A stretch of 64,000 nucleotides of DNA from Marinobacter orientalis (lineage in GTDB: Bacteria > Pseudomonadota > Gammaproteobacteria > Pseudomonadales > Oleiphilaceae). The position numbers were made by a program, and so were the translations under genes. Of the stretch, positions 14,143 through 23,693 are shown one piece after another (the stretch's first letter is position 1; every line of letters starts with the position of its first letter). The notes beneath the pieces were generated by a model, which saw only the letters and a program-made list of their open reading frames with translations, searched no databases and was not told the origin of the DNA. The stretch covers positions 218,046-282,045 of the forward strand of contig NZ_SRZX01000005.1 in NCBI RefSeq assembly GCF_004792665.1, given 5' to 3'.

Positions 14143-16995
14143 TCAGGCGTCAGGGACGCTTGGGCGCTGCATCAGTTGGCTGATAACGTCGTTGTTGTCG
14201 GGAGCATCGTCAGCGGTAAATACGCGCAGGGCTTTTTGCCGCTCGATCACCTGCTCTTCCAGGGTTTTGATCAGGGTTTCATGGCTCACCCCGTTAATGG
14301 CTTCTGCCAGTTTTTCCCGTGAGTCAAAGCCGGTTTGGCCCCGGTCGATCTCTCGCCAGTAGCGCTCGGATATTTCTCCCAGGCGGCGGTCCTGCTCCAT
14401 CAGGTTACTGATGACAGCCTCCTTCTCCCGTTCCAGATCCTGTTCAGACATCTGTGCAAGTGTGCTTTTGAAGGTTTGCGAAAACTCCCGCACTGCTTTG
14501 TCGATTTTTTCACTGCTGGCTTCCGGAGACTGCACCACAAAACCCAGTGCCGGGGTTTCCAGCATCTCGAAAGGCGTGGCATACACGATGTAGCCGAGCT
14601 GGCGGTTGGTGCGTAACTCCTCGTAGAACGGGCTGCTGATAATCTGGCCCAACAGCCGGAAAGCAGCGCGCTCCTCAAAGCTGGTGTCTTCACCCTGAAC
14701 ATACAGGGTGTAGCCGGTATCCGGGTGGTCCACTTGCAGGGGCAGGACTGTCTCTTCTTCCGGCAGAGCCCGTACCTCGCTGCGCTCGACTTCTGCCAGT
14801 TCACTGTCATCCAGCACCATGGCGTGAATGCGATTGGTGAGGTTGAGCGCCGAAGCCCGGGTCATGTTGCCATGGACCAGTAACACCGGGTCGACCTGCG
14901 CCAGAAAGGCATCGGCAAAGGATTTGAGTTCATCCAGTGTCACCTGCCGGGCAGCCTCGAGCTTTTCTTCCGTGCTCCAGGCGTCTTCGATCAGCAGGCT
15001 CTGGATGAATTCGGAGGTCTGTTGGACCGGGCGTTCCTTGGCCTTGTTCTGAAGCTGGTCGATCATGTTCTGCCGGGCGATGTTGAATCGTTGCTTGGTC
15101 AGCTCCGGTTCGGCCACCTGGGTCAGCAGGCGTGCCATCAGTGTATGCAACTTGTCGCTGTAGCCGCCGACACGAACAGTAATACCGCTAAGGTGCGGGT
15201 AGATGCTGTAATCCAGCCCTGCCAGCTGGGCCGGGTAGGCCCAGGCGTTGACGTTGGTGTTGATGGCGTCCACCAGCAATGTCGACAGCACATTGCTGCG
15301 GGCCGACGCCCGGGTGGCCGGTGTGCGCAGGCTCAGGTAAACGTTCGCTTTGGGTGTTTCAAAGCGGGTATCCCGGGCGTACCAGACGTCCATGCCACTG
15401 ACGGTTCCCATGGAGACAGGTTCGTCCATGGTGGGGCCGGGGACCATTCCCAGTTCTTCCGGGATAAACGGGTTTTCCAAAGGCAGTGCCAGGTTGGCTG
15501 CCAAAGGATTGCCGTCGGCAGTAGCGACGGCCCGGGTGTCCAGCGGTCTGATTTTATAGGCGGCCTGGTACCACTGGGTCAAGCTGGGCGACCGGAGGTC
15601 CGGTTCAGGCTCCAGCACGGCAACCAGCGCATTGTCCGGCGTCAGGCGCTCAAGAATGGCCCGATACTGGGCGGGGGAGTATTCTTCCATCATCCAGGGT
15701 GCCTGCAGAACATCTTCCGGCGCCACATGCCGCATTTGCCGCGACAGATGCATGACTTCCTGGATCGGCCGGTTTTTCTCGCGGAAGCGGAAGTCGATTT
15801 GCGCCAGTTGTTTCATTTCTTCAAAACGCTGCCTGGCAATGCCTTCGTTGCGCACCTTGTCGATGTAGGCAAAGGTAAGTTCAAGGATCTTCTCCTGCTC
15901 TTCCAGGCCCTCCGGCGTCAGTGACATGTTCAGTTCCAGCGTGGCGTCTTCGCCGGTATCCATGCCTGTACCGGCAGAGAGGCTTTCCACAAGCCCTGCC
16001 TGTTTCAACACGTCAAACAGGCTGCCCGGACCTTCGTGGCCCAAAAGGCTGGCAACGTAGTTGGCTGGCTTGTCGCGGTAGTTTTCCTGCTGTGAAGGAA
16101 TCGGAAAGCTTAGCCCCAGGGTGCGGATATCCTTCAGCGCATCGACGTTCAGGTGGGCGGGCAGGGTGCCCGGGCTGAACAGTGGCTCGTCGTGCACCTC
16201 GGCGGTCAGGTTGCGGTTTTCAATGCGGTCAAACCGGCCGCGCACCATGGCCTCCAGATCATCCAGCGACTGCGGCCCATAAACTGCCAGGGTCATCAGG
16301 TTGGATGAATAGTGCTGCTCCCAGAACTCGATCAGGTCCGGGCGCAGGGGGCGTTCTTCAGTGTTCTCCAGAGTCGTGAGATTGCCAACGGCAAACTGGT
16401 GGAAGGCGTGTTCAGGGTTGCTGATCGCCTTTTTTACCGAGTAGAAGCGGCGGCTGTCTTCCTTCAGTTTGGAACGGAATTCGGAGTGAACGGCACGGCG
16501 CTCGCGGTCAACCAGTTCCGGCGTGAACAGAGGTGAGGAGAACTGTTCCGCAAAGCGGTCAAGGGCGTCCCCGAAGTATTCGGCCTGCACATCGAAAAAA
16601 TAGTTGGTGTCCCGGAACGACGTGAAGGCGTTATGGCTGCCACCATGGCTCTTGATGAACTGCTGGTATTCGCCCGGGTCAGGGTATTTTTCGGTGCCCA
16701 GAAACAGCATGTGTTCGAGGAAGTGTGAGAGGCCTTCCCGGTCAGCCGGGTCATCTCCGCTGCCAACGGCTACATTCATGGAGGCCGCAGCGTTGTCAGA
16801 CCCGGGCGCGGAAACCAGCAGTACCCTCAGCTGGTTGTCCAGCTGAACATAACGGTATTCATTGTCGTCGTTGGGGCTTTTTACAGGGTTGGTGCTGGCC
16901 AGTGCTCCTGAGCTGAAGGCGAGAAGGAGTAACAGCAGAAACCCTTCTTTCAGACTGAGGAATCCTTGGGCAAATCCATGAATGCCTGGGTGCAT
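14143..16995 (-). CDS. M16 family zinc peptidase (insulinase/pitrilysin type)
   Basis: A 950-residue metalloprotease with an N-terminal signal peptide (GFLLLLLLAFSSGALA, cleaved near residue 33), hence periplasmic. The inverted zinc site HFLEH is at residues 91-95, and the supporting EFRSKLKEDSRRFYSVKKA segment lies about 75 residues later, as in E. coli pitrilysin (Ptr). Two active-like and two inactive M16 repeats fit the length. The ATG at 16995 has AGAGGC upstream and is preferred over one 4 codons earlier. It reads toward, and ends 6 bases from, the DUF2064 glycosyltransferase gene (convergent), with a small unknown gene upstream. Confidence 0.92.
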   Translation of the reverse strand: MHPGIHGFAQGFLSLKEGFLLLLLLAFSSGALASTNPVKSPNDDNEYRYVQLDNQLRVLLVSAPGSDNAAASMNVAVGSGDDPADREGLSHFLEHMLFLGTEKYPDPGEYQQFIKSHGGSHNAFTSFRDTNYFFDVQAEYFGDALDRFAEQFSSPLFTPELVDRERRAVHSEFRSKLKEDSRRFYSVKKAISNPEHAFHQFAVGNLTTLENTEERPLRPDLIEFWEQHYSSNLMTLAVYGPQSLDDLEAMVRGRFDRIENRNLTAEVHDEPLFSPGTLPAHLNVDALKDIRTLGLSFPIPSQQENYRDKPANYVASLLGHEGPGSLFDVLKQAGLVESLSAGTGMDTGEDATLELNMSLTPEGLEEQEKILELTFAYIDKVRNEGIARQRFEEMKQLAQIDFRFREKNRPIQEVMHLSRQMRHVAPEDVLQAPWMMEEYSPAQYRAILERLTPDNALVAVLEPEPDLRSPSLTQWYQAAYKIRPLDTRAVATADGNPLAANLALPLENPFIPEELGMVPGPTMDEPVSMGTVSGMDVWYARDTRFETPKANVYLSLRTPATRASARSNVLSTLLVDAINTNVNAWAYPAQLAGLDYSIYPHLSGITVRVGGYSDKLHTLMARLLTQVAEPELTKQRFNIARQNMIDQLQNKAKERPVQQTSEFIQSLLIEDAWSTEEKLEAARQVTLDELKSFADAFLAQVDPVLLVHGNMTRASALNLTNRIHAMVLDDSELAEVERSEVRALPEEETVLPLQVDHPDTGYTLYVQGEDTSFEERAAFRLLGQIISSPFYEELRTNRQLGYIVYATPFEMLETPALGFVVQSPEASSEKIDKAVREFSQTFKSTLAQMSEQDLEREKEAVISNLMEQDRRLGEISERYWREIDRGQTGFDSREKLAEAINGVSHETLIKTLEEQVIERQKALRVFTADDAPDNNDVISQLMQRPSVPDA

Positions 16996-17020
16996 AGTGC
17001 CTCTCATGTTCGGTGGATAG

Positions 17021-17320
17021 TCAGTGAATCAGTTCGTTGCGGGTGCTTTCCGGTTGCTGGTCCAGAGTCTTTTTCGCCAGGCTGGCGGCGGCGTCTGCAT
17101 CAAGCTGACCGGAAGCGATGCGTTCGAGAACGGTGCCCATCACTGCCACAGACTGGCGATAGTCAGCGAACTCGGCCTGGAAAGCGTGGTCAATGGCCTG
17201 GTAAACAGCCTGGATTTTCTGTTCTCTGGTGCCGGCGTCCGCCGCCGTATCATTGATGGCCTTCAGGCAGGCGCGGGCGATGGCAATGTAACGTTCAGCG
17301 TTAGGGTCGTCTTTTTGCAT
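17021..17320 (-). CDS. Small conserved-looking protein of unknown function
   Basis: A 99-residue, largely helical protein (ERYIAIARACLKAINDT, then KIQAVYQAIDHAFQAEFADY) with no signal peptide, membrane segment or Cys motif. I use the Met at 17320, since the 14 residues before it in the open frame look unrelated to a folded protein. It ends 25 bases before the M16 peptidase gene on the same strand and may share its transcript. I do not recognise a domain. Confidence 0.65.
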   Translation of the reverse strand: MQKDDPNAERYIAIARACLKAINDTAADAGTREQKIQAVYQAIDHAFQAEFADYRQSVAVMGTVLERIASGQLDADAAASLAKKTLDQQPESTRNELIH

Positions 17321-17514
17321 AGTCGGGATTCCGGAAACGGAGGTTAAGACAGAAGCTGTCATGAATGGTTCCGATTATGTCACCGCTCCTGACAGGTTTC
17401 ATTTCCTGTCTGTAATGGTAGGCATTTGCGGGCAGGCTGCACACCATGTGCTAGTCTCAATTTCAGGATGTCGGGCGGGCAAGCGCATCGAAGTGCGCTT
17501 TCCCTGGCAGGACT

Positions 17515-17562
17515 AGAGTATTGGCTCTAGATAAAACAAAGGGTTACAGAGTAAATGCTCTA
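17515..17562. promoter_or_regulatory. Tandem operator-like dyads upstream of the acyl-CoA reductase
   Basis: Two copies of AGAGTA-N3-GCTCTA, at 17515-17529 and 17548-17562, with centres 33 bases apart (about three helical turns). The first extends to the perfect CTAGAG-N6-CTCTAG. They lie 130-180 bases upstream of the reductase start, in the only intergenic region available to it (17321-17695), and look like a binding site for a dimeric regulator. Confidence 0.5.
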
Positions 17563-17621
17563 AAAAAGTCCGATACATGAGGGTTGCATTGAAGTACAAT
17601 GCCGGCTGCCGGGATGGTATA

Positions 17622-17637
17622 AGACTTTGGTCTAATG
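17622..17637. promoter_or_regulatory. Dyad AGAC-N4-GTCT near the acyl-CoA reductase start
   Basis: AGACTTTGGTCTAATG, 59 bases before the ATG. The same AGAC-N4-GTCTAATG pattern occurs at 51130-51145 ahead of the GntR-type regulator gene. Confidence 0.35.
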
Positions 17638-17695
17638 CTTCGGCTGGCAGCACAGGGATAAACAACAATTGAGCAACAAGCAGGGTGGACTATCA

Positions 17696-19681
17696 ATGAA
17701 TTACTTTCTGACGGGTGGCACCGGATTTATCGGCCGTTTTCTCGTTGAAAAACTGCTGGCTCGCGGCGGCACAGTACATGTACTGGTGCGCGAGCAATCA
17801 CAGGACAAGCTGAACCATCTCCGGGAGCGCTGGGGCGCGGACGAATCCCGGGTAAAAGCAGTGATCGGCGACCTTACCAGCCCCAACCTGGGGATTGACG
17901 CCAAGACGATGAAATCGCTCAAGGGTAAAATTGATCATTTCTTCCACCTTGCCGCGGTTTACGATATGGGCGCTGACGAAAAAGCCCAGCAGGCGACCAA
18001 CATCGAGGGCACTCTAAGCGCAGTACAGGCAGCAGAAGCCATGGAAGCCGGCTGTTTCCACCACGTTTCCTCCATCGCCGCGGCCGGCCTGTTCAAGGGC
18101 ACCTTCCGCGAGGATATGTTTGAGGAGGCCGAAAAGCTGGACCACCCCTACCTTCTGACCAAGCACGAGTCGGAAAAGGTCGTTCGTCAGAGTTGCAGGA
18201 TTCCGTTCCGGATCTATCGTCCGGGAATGGTCATTGGCCACTCGAAAACCGGTGAGATGGACAAGGTCGACGGGCCCTACTATTTCTTCAAGATGATCCA
18301 GAAAATCCGCCACGCACTGCCGCAGTGGATGCCGACCATTGGTGTTGAAGGCGGGCGCCTGAATATCGTTCCGGTGGATTTCGTAGTCAATGCCCTGGAT
18401 CACATTGCGCATCTGGAAGGCGAGGACGGCAACTGTTTCCACCTTGTGGACTCTGATCCTTACAAGGTGGGCGAGATCCTCAATATTTTCTCCGAGGCTG
18501 GTCACGCGCCCCGGATGGCCATGCGTATCGATTCGCGGATGTTCGGGTTTATCCCGCCCTTTATCCGCCAGAGCCTGAAGAATCTGCCGCCGGTCAAGCG
18601 CCTGACAACAGCGTTGCTGGATGATATGGGTATCCCGCCCTCGGTGCTGTCGTTTATCAACTACCCCACGAAGTTTGACGCCCGGGAAACCGAGCGGGTC
18701 CTGAAGGGTACCGGCATCGAAGTGCCGCGCCTTGAAAGCTACGCTGCTGTAATCTGGGATTACTGGGAGCGGAACCTGGACCCGGACCTGTTCAAGGACC
18801 GCACCCTGCGTGGCACCGTTGAAGGTAAGGTCTGCGTGATCACCGGCGGTACCTCCGGCATCGGTCTGGCGACTGCGGAAAAGCTTGCGGACGCCGGTGC
18901 CATTCTGGTGATCGGTGCGCGCAAGAAAGAACGCCTGATGGAAGTGGCTGCCCAGTTGGAGGCCCGGGGTGGCAATGTTCACGCCTACCAGTGTGACTTC
19001 GCTGAAATGGAAGACTGCGACCGCTTCGTAAAAACGGTGCTGGACAACCATGGCCACGTGGATGTTTTGGTTAATAACGCAGGCCGCTCCATCCGTCGCT
19101 CCCTGGCGCTGTCGTTCGATCGTTTTCACGATTTCGAACGCACCATGCAGCTCAACTATTTTGGCTCGGTTCGTCTGATCATGGGCTTTGCACCGGTCAT
19201 GCTGGAACGCCATCGTGGCCACGTGATCAATATTTCCTCCATTGGTGTATTGACCAATGCGCCCCGGTTCTCGGCCTATGTGGCTTCGAAGTCCGCGCTG
19301 GATGCGTTCAGCCGCTGTGCGGCGGCAGAATGGTCGGATCGCAATGTGACCTTTACCACCATCAATATGCCACTGGTAAAGACCCCGATGATTGCACCCA
19401 CCAAAATCTACGATTCGGTGCCCACGCTGACACCGGAGGAAGCTGCCGACATGGTGGTGGATGCCATTGTCTACCGGCCCAAGCGCATTGCCACGCGGCT
19501 GGGTGTTTTTGCCCAGGTATTGCAGGCACTGGCGCCAAAGATGGGCGAGATTGTGATGAACACCGGTTACCGTATGTTCCCGGATTCGCCGTCAGCTGCA
19601 GGCAGCCGCTCGGGCGAGCGGCCGAAAGTCTCCTCTGAACAGGTGGCATTCGCCGCGATCATGCGGGGTATTTACTGGTAG
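17696..19681 (+). CDS. Fatty acyl-CoA reductase (alcohol-forming), wax-ester type
   Basis: A 661-residue two-domain reductase that takes fatty acyl-CoA (or acyl-ACP) via the aldehyde to the fatty alcohol with NADPH, supplying wax ester synthesis. The N-terminal extended SDR domain starts MNYFLTGGTGFIGRF (Rossmann glycines) and contains FHLAAVYDMG and the catalytic YLLTKHESEKV (Tyr-x3-Lys). The second SDR domain begins near residue 381 (VCVITGGTSGIGLATAEK) with NNAGRSIRRS and YVASKSALDAF. As I recall it, the sequence is very close to the characterised Marinobacter reductase. The ATG at 17696 has AGGGTGGA upstream; a TTG 9 codons earlier is not needed. Monocistronic, with its own terminator. 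Confidence 0.96.
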   Translation: MNYFLTGGTGFIGRFLVEKLLARGGTVHVLVREQSQDKLNHLRERWGADESRVKAVIGDLTSPNLGIDAKTMKSLKGKIDHFFHLAAVYDMGADEKAQQATNIEGTLSAVQAAEAMEAGCFHHVSSIAAAGLFKGTFREDMFEEAEKLDHPYLLTKHESEKVVRQSCRIPFRIYRPGMVIGHSKTGEMDKVDGPYYFFKMIQKIRHALPQWMPTIGVEGGRLNIVPVDFVVNALDHIAHLEGEDGNCFHLVDSDPYKVGEILNIFSEAGHAPRMAMRIDSRMFGFIPPFIRQSLKNLPPVKRLTTALLDDMGIPPSVLSFINYPTKFDARETERVLKGTGIEVPRLESYAAVIWDYWERNLDPDLFKDRTLRGTVEGKVCVITGGTSGIGLATAEKLADAGAILVIGARKKERLMEVAAQLEARGGNVHAYQCDFAEMEDCDRFVKTVLDNHGHVDVLVNNAGRSIRRSLALSFDRFHDFERTMQLNYFGSVRLIMGFAPVMLERHRGHVINISSIGVLTNAPRFSAYVASKSALDAFSRCAAAEWSDRNVTFTTINMPLVKTPMIAPTKIYDSVPTLTPEEAADMVVDAIVYRPKRIATRLGVFAQVLQALAPKMGEIVMNTGYRMFPDSPSAAGSRSGERPKVSSEQVAFAAIMRGIYW

Positions 19682-19700
19682 TACCCGCCGGTAAACAGGA

Positions 19701-19732
19701 ACCCCGCTTTCGGTTCGGAAGCGGGGTTTTTT
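19701..19732 (+). terminator. Terminator after the acyl-CoA reductase
   Basis: ACCCCGCTT and AAGCGGGGT form a 9-bp stem (19701-19709, 19719-19727) followed by a T6 run ending at 19732. Confidence 0.9.
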
Positions 19733-19739
19733 GTAGCCG

Positions 19740-20396
19740 TTATGCAGATTCGGCCGGAACGGGAGGCGGTGGAAAGCCGCCAATCTCACGCCATCGGTTT
19801 ACGATGGCGCAGAACAGGTCAGCGGTCTTCTCGGCATCATACGCGGCCGAATGCGCTTCCTTGTTATTGAACGGAATGCCCGCCAGTTTGCACGCCTGGG
19901 CCAGTACGGTATGACCATAGGCAAGCCCTGCCAGGGTTGCGGTGTCAAACGTGGAAAAGGGGTGGAACGGGTTGCGGCGGATATCCGAACGCAGGGCCGC
20001 AGCGAATACGAAATTGTGGTCAAAGGTGGCGTTATGACCCACCAGCACGGCCCGCTTGCAGTCGTGGGCTTTGACCGCTTTGCGAATCGGTCCGAATATT
20101 TCGCTCAGGCCTTCCCGCTCGGGAACCGCTTCACGCTCCGGGCTCCAGGGATCTATGCCCGTAAAATCCAGCGCTGACTGCTCCAGATTGGCGCCTTCAA
20201 ACGGGTCAATCTGCTGCACGTGAGTCTCGGAGCGTCTCAGCCAGCCGTCTTCGTCCATGGTCAGTATGACTGCAGCGATTTCCAGCAGGGCATCCTTATG
20301 GGGATTGAAGCCTCCCGTTTCCACATCGACCACGACAGGCAGAAATCCGCGAAAGCGGCGGGACATGGGATGCGGTTCTTTGTTTTCGTCGGTCAC
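19740..20396 (-). CDS. rnt: Ribonuclease T
   Basis: A 218-residue DEDDh 3'-5' exonuclease that trims the 3' ends of tRNA and other stable RNAs. The exo motifs are [10 protein letters not shown] (Asp/Glu), [12 protein letters not shown] (Asp) and [15 protein letters not shown] (His...Asp). Length is that of the E. coli enzyme (215). It lies just downstream of pyrC on the same strand, 59 bases apart, the order found in Pseudomonas where rnt and pyrC neighbour motY. Confidence 0.95.
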   Translation of the reverse strand: MTDENKEPHPMSRRFRGFLPVVVDVETGGFNPHKDALLEIAAVILTMDEDGWLRRSETHVQQIDPFEGANLEQSALDFTGIDPWSPEREAVPEREGLSEIFGPIRKAVKAHDCKRAVLVGHNATFDHNFVFAAALRSDIRRNPFHPFSTFDTATLAGLAYGHTVLAQACKLAGIPFNNKEAHSAAYDAEKTADLFCAIVNRWREIGGFPPPPVPAESA

Positions 20397-20455
20397 TTGA
20401 ACTCCCGGAGTGTCGGGCCAGGATTATCCGCCTGGCCTGAAGAAAGATTACGGAA

Positions 20456-21493
20456 TTATTCGGCTAAAAGGCGCCATCTCAGGCTTTCACCGGCTTTCAG
20501 GGGAACAATGGTGCCATCGGCCAGGGGCAGTTCACGGGGCATTTCCCAGCTGTCCCGCACCAGAGTAACGGTATCCGGGTTTCGTGGCAGTCCATAAAAA
20601 TCGGCCCCGTTGAAACTGGCAAAGGCTTCCAGCTTGTCCAGAACGCCCAGATCTTCAAAGATCTCGGCATACAGGGATAGGGCGCTGTATGCCGAATAGC
20701 AGCCGGCACAGCCACAGGCGGCTTCCTTGCGGTCCCTGGCGTGCGGTGCCGAGTCGGTGCCGAGGAAAAAGCGCCGGTCGCCGCTGACGATGGCATCCCG
20801 CAGGGCCTGTTGGTGCCGGTTGCGTTTCAGAATGGGCAGGCAGTAAAGATGAGGGCGAATGCCACCGACCAGCATATGGTTACGATTGTACATCAGGTGC
20901 TGGGGCGTGATGGTTGCCCCCAGGTTGCCACCCTCATGACTGAGGACCAACTCTGCAGAGTCTGCAGTGGTGATATGTTCAAGAACAACCCGCAGGGCCG
21001 GAAAGGCTGCAAGTGTCGGCGTCAATACCCGCTCCAGGAAAACCTTCTCCCGGTCAAAGATATCGATTTCCTGGTCGGTTACTTCGCCATGGACCAGCAA
21101 CAACATGCCACAATCGCTCATGGCTTCCAGTACCGGATAGATGTTACGTATATCGTTGACACCGGAAGCGGAATTGGTGGTGGCGCCGGCAGGATAGAGC
21201 TTTGCGGCAACCACTCCGGCCGCCTTCGCCTCGCGGATCTGTTCCGGTGTGGTGGACTCTGTCAGATACAGGGTCATCAGCGGGTCAAAGTCATGGCCGT
21301 TGGCTGCATCCATTATTCTGTCGCGGTAGGCGAGGGCCTGCGCGGCATTGATTACCGGCGGCACCAGGTTGGGCATGATAATGGCGCGGCCGAAGCAGCG
21401 GGCCGTGGCAGGCACCACGTCTTTGAGAATGTCACCGTCCCGGACATGAAGATGCCAGTCATCGGGCCGTGTAATTGTGATCTGATGGGTCAT
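20456..21493 (-). CDS. pyrC: Dihydroorotase
   Basis: A 345-residue class II dihydroorotase that closes carbamoyl-aspartate to dihydroorotate in pyrimidine synthesis. [17 protein letters not shown] holds the HxH zinc ligands. [15 protein letters not shown] carries the carboxylated bridging lysine, LVHGEVTD and [10 protein letters not shown] supply further His ligands, and [15 protein letters not shown] the catalytic Asp. It is the first gene of a pyrC-rnt pair and diverges from motY. Confidence 0.96.
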   Translation of the reverse strand: MTHQITITRPDDWHLHVRDGDILKDVVPATARCFGRAIIMPNLVPPVINAAQALAYRDRIMDAANGHDFDPLMTLYLTESTTPEQIREAKAAGVVAAKLYPAGATTNSASGVNDIRNIYPVLEAMSDCGMLLLVHGEVTDQEIDIFDREKVFLERVLTPTLAAFPALRVVLEHITTADSAELVLSHEGGNLGATITPQHLMYNRNHMLVGGIRPHLYCLPILKRNRHQQALRDAIVSGDRRFFLGTDSAPHARDRKEAACGCAGCYSAYSALSLYAEIFEDLGVLDKLEAFASFNGADFYGLPRNPDTVTLVRDSWEMPRELPLADGTIVPLKAGESLRWRLLAE

Positions 21494-21656
21494 TGATGGT
21501 TTCCGGCTTGCCGGGGCATTTGCAGTGCTTGCCCCTTAAAAAATTCTGGCGGAATTATATCAGAAGCTGTCGCCGATTGTTTCCGGCAAGAATGCTAAAG
21601 AATACTTCCCGCTGGCCGTTAACAAACCAGTGAACCTTCTTTGACGGACTGATGGT

Positions 21657-22577
21657 ATGGCACGAATTCCAGCGTTTCTGCGCGATGCAGCTATCGCCAG
21701 TGCATGCTCTTTGCTGGCTGGCGCCAATACGGCGCAGGCCGCGACCTATGGCGCGGGTATCGAGAACAGCCAGTGGTATCTGTCGGAGTCTGTCTTCGAA
21801 TGTACCCTGGTGCATCAGGTTCCGGGTTACGGTCGAGCCGTTTTTCGTCACCGGGCCGGCGAGTCCCTGTCCTTTTTCCTGGAGTCGGAAACGCCGGTGA
21901 TGCGCCCCGGCCGGGGTATGCTGATTGTGGAGGCTCCCTCCTGGCGCCCGGGAACAGCTCCCCGTTCCCTGGGCCGGGTAAACGTGGATGACAGTCGCCG
22001 CCCGGTTTCGCTGGATTCGCGCCTGGCGATGACGCTGGTTCAGGGCCTGCTCGAAGGGATGGACCCGACGGTTACCCGTGAGTCCTGGTATGACGGCAGC
22101 CCGGTTCGCGTGAAAGTCTCCAACATCAACTTTGCCGGCCAGTTTTCTGGCTACCGTTCCTGTACCTCCGGTTTGCTGCCGGTGAACTATGACCAGGTCA
22201 AGCGCTCCCGTATCCCCTTTTCCTCCGGTAGTACCAGCCTTTCCGCAGCAGACAGGGAGCTCCTGGACAACATAGTGGCGTACGTTCAGGCCGATTCCAC
22301 CGTTGAGCGCATTTTTGTAGACGGCCACACGGATAGTAGCGGCAGCCGTATCGACAATCGGGCGCTTTCCGAAGAACGGGCCAATGTAGTGGCGGATTAC
22401 CTGATCGAAGAGGGCATTGATGCCGATATGGTGACGGTCAGGGCCCATGGGGACCAGTATCAGGTGTCACGCCGCCCGGCGGATAACCGGCGCACCACGA
22501 TCCGCCTTCAGCGGGAAGGCGAGCGGCCCGATTTGCAGCAGGCCAGCGGCTATAACGCCGCGACGCCTAATACCTGA
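21657..22577 (+). CDS. motY: MotY-like OmpA-family flagellar protein
   Basis: A 306-residue exported protein. A signal peptide ends at about residue 28 (GANTAQA). An N-terminal domain begins YGAGIENSQWYLSESVFECTL, as in MotY of Vibrio and Pseudomonas. The C-terminal OmpA-like peptidoglycan-binding domain contains IPFSSGSTSLS and VDGHTDSSGSRIDNRALSEER. MotY forms the T-ring that helps the sodium- or proton-driven stator work. The position beside pyrC and rnt supports MotY over a generic OmpA protein. Confidence 0.9.
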   Translation: MARIPAFLRDAAIASACSLLAGANTAQAATYGAGIENSQWYLSESVFECTLVHQVPGYGRAVFRHRAGESLSFFLESETPVMRPGRGMLIVEAPSWRPGTAPRSLGRVNVDDSRRPVSLDSRLAMTLVQGLLEGMDPTVTRESWYDGSPVRVKVSNINFAGQFSGYRSCTSGLLPVNYDQVKRSRIPFSSGSTSLSAADRELLDNIVAYVQADSTVERIFVDGHTDSSGSRIDNRALSEERANVVADYLIEEGIDADMVTVRAHGDQYQVSRRPADNRRTTIRLQREGERPDLQQASGYNAATPNT

Positions 22578-22594
22578 TGTGAAACCGGGCATTT

Positions 22595-23521
22595 TCAGCA
22601 GATGGTATTGAGCACTTCAAGGTGTGTATTAACGCTTTCTGCCAGCGCCTTCAGATGGTAGCCCCCCTCAAGTGTTGATATGATCCGGTCATTGGCGGAG
22701 TCGGCAGCAACGCTGGTGATCATTTCCGTCAGCCAGCGATAGTCTTCCACTTCCAGATTCAGTTCTGCCATCGGGTCCAGCCGGTGGCCATCAAACCCGG
22801 CGGAAATCAGCACCAGCTGCGGGCGGAAATCCTGCAGCCGTTTGAGCCATGCCGCTTCCACGGTTTTGCGATATTCGTCGGCAGAGGCCCCGGCCTGGAT
22901 CGGCGTGTTGATGATGTTCTCCGCCTGGCGATGCACGTGCGAGTGGGGGTAGAACGGATGCTGGAAACTGGAGCACATCAGAATGCGCTCATCACCCCCC
23001 ACTATATCAACCGTGCCATTACCCTGGTGCACGTCGAAATCAATGATGGCGATGCGTTCCAGATGGTGGAAGGTCAGGGCGCGCATGGCTGCCAGGGCAA
23101 TGTTGTTATAGAAGCAGAACCCCATGGATTTGCTACGCTCGGCGTGGTGTCCCGGCGGCCGGGCACACACGAAAGCATTGGTCAGCTGGCTGCTGAGTAC
23201 CATGTCTACCGCTTGAACGCTGGCACCGGCCGCCAGGCGGGCGGCTCTCAGTGTATCTGGCATGATGGCAGTGTCCGGGTCGACATACACCCGCCCCCGG
23301 GTTGGCTGCATCAGGTCCAGCTGGTGCAGGTAGCGTTCAGGATGAACGGTCAGTAGCTGGTCCCGCGTGGCTTCATCCGGTCTGACCCAATCCAGTTCCT
23401 GCGCCAGGCCGGTATCTGCCAGGTAACTGATAATAGCCGCAAGCCGTTCCGGGGACTCTGGATGCTCCGCCCCCATGGTGTGTTTCATGCAGTCGTCGTG
23501 AGAGAAAAATCCCGTTGTCAT
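22595..23521 (-). CDS. Histone deacetylase family protein
   Basis: A 308-residue zinc hydrolase of the arginase/deacetylase fold. HPESPERLAAI marks the N-terminus, RPPGHHAERSKSMGFCFYNN (about residue 118) holds the tandem catalytic His, IIDFDVHQGNG the Asp/His zinc ligands, and ISAGFDGHRLDP the third Asp region. Bacterial members remove acyl groups from lysine side chains or small acylated amines. It is transcribed divergently from the acyl-CoA ligase/acetyltransferase gene, 172 bases apart, which hints that it may reverse that enzyme's modifications. The substrate is not determined by sequence. Confidence 0.9.
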   Translation of the reverse strand: MTTGFFSHDDCMKHTMGAEHPESPERLAAIISYLADTGLAQELDWVRPDEATRDQLLTVHPERYLHQLDLMQPTRGRVYVDPDTAIMPDTLRAARLAAGASVQAVDMVLSSQLTNAFVCARPPGHHAERSKSMGFCFYNNIALAAMRALTFHHLERIAIIDFDVHQGNGTVDIVGGDERILMCSSFQHPFYPHSHVHRQAENIINTPIQAGASADEYRKTVEAAWLKRLQDFRPQLVLISAGFDGHRLDPMAELNLEVEDYRWLTEMITSVAADSANDRIISTLEGGYHLKALAESVNTHLEVLNTIC

Positions 23522-23693
23522 GCTGGTCCCGAACGTTCTGGTTGTGCTTGTATTTTAGCCAATATTATCAGGGATACGGTACCTTTGCCGTGTTTCTTTG
23601 GTCTTATAGGATCGATAGACATTTTACATCCCCGGACAAGGGCCTAAGATAGGACCTAGATCCGTCCGGTCGATTCGCAGCAAGGAGCAACGC

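Noticed and set aside
18014..19222. Long open frame (402 codons) antisense to the acyl-CoA reductase
   Set aside because: It is the reverse-strand shadow of a strongly conserved gene, has no ribosome binding site and no recognisable domain.
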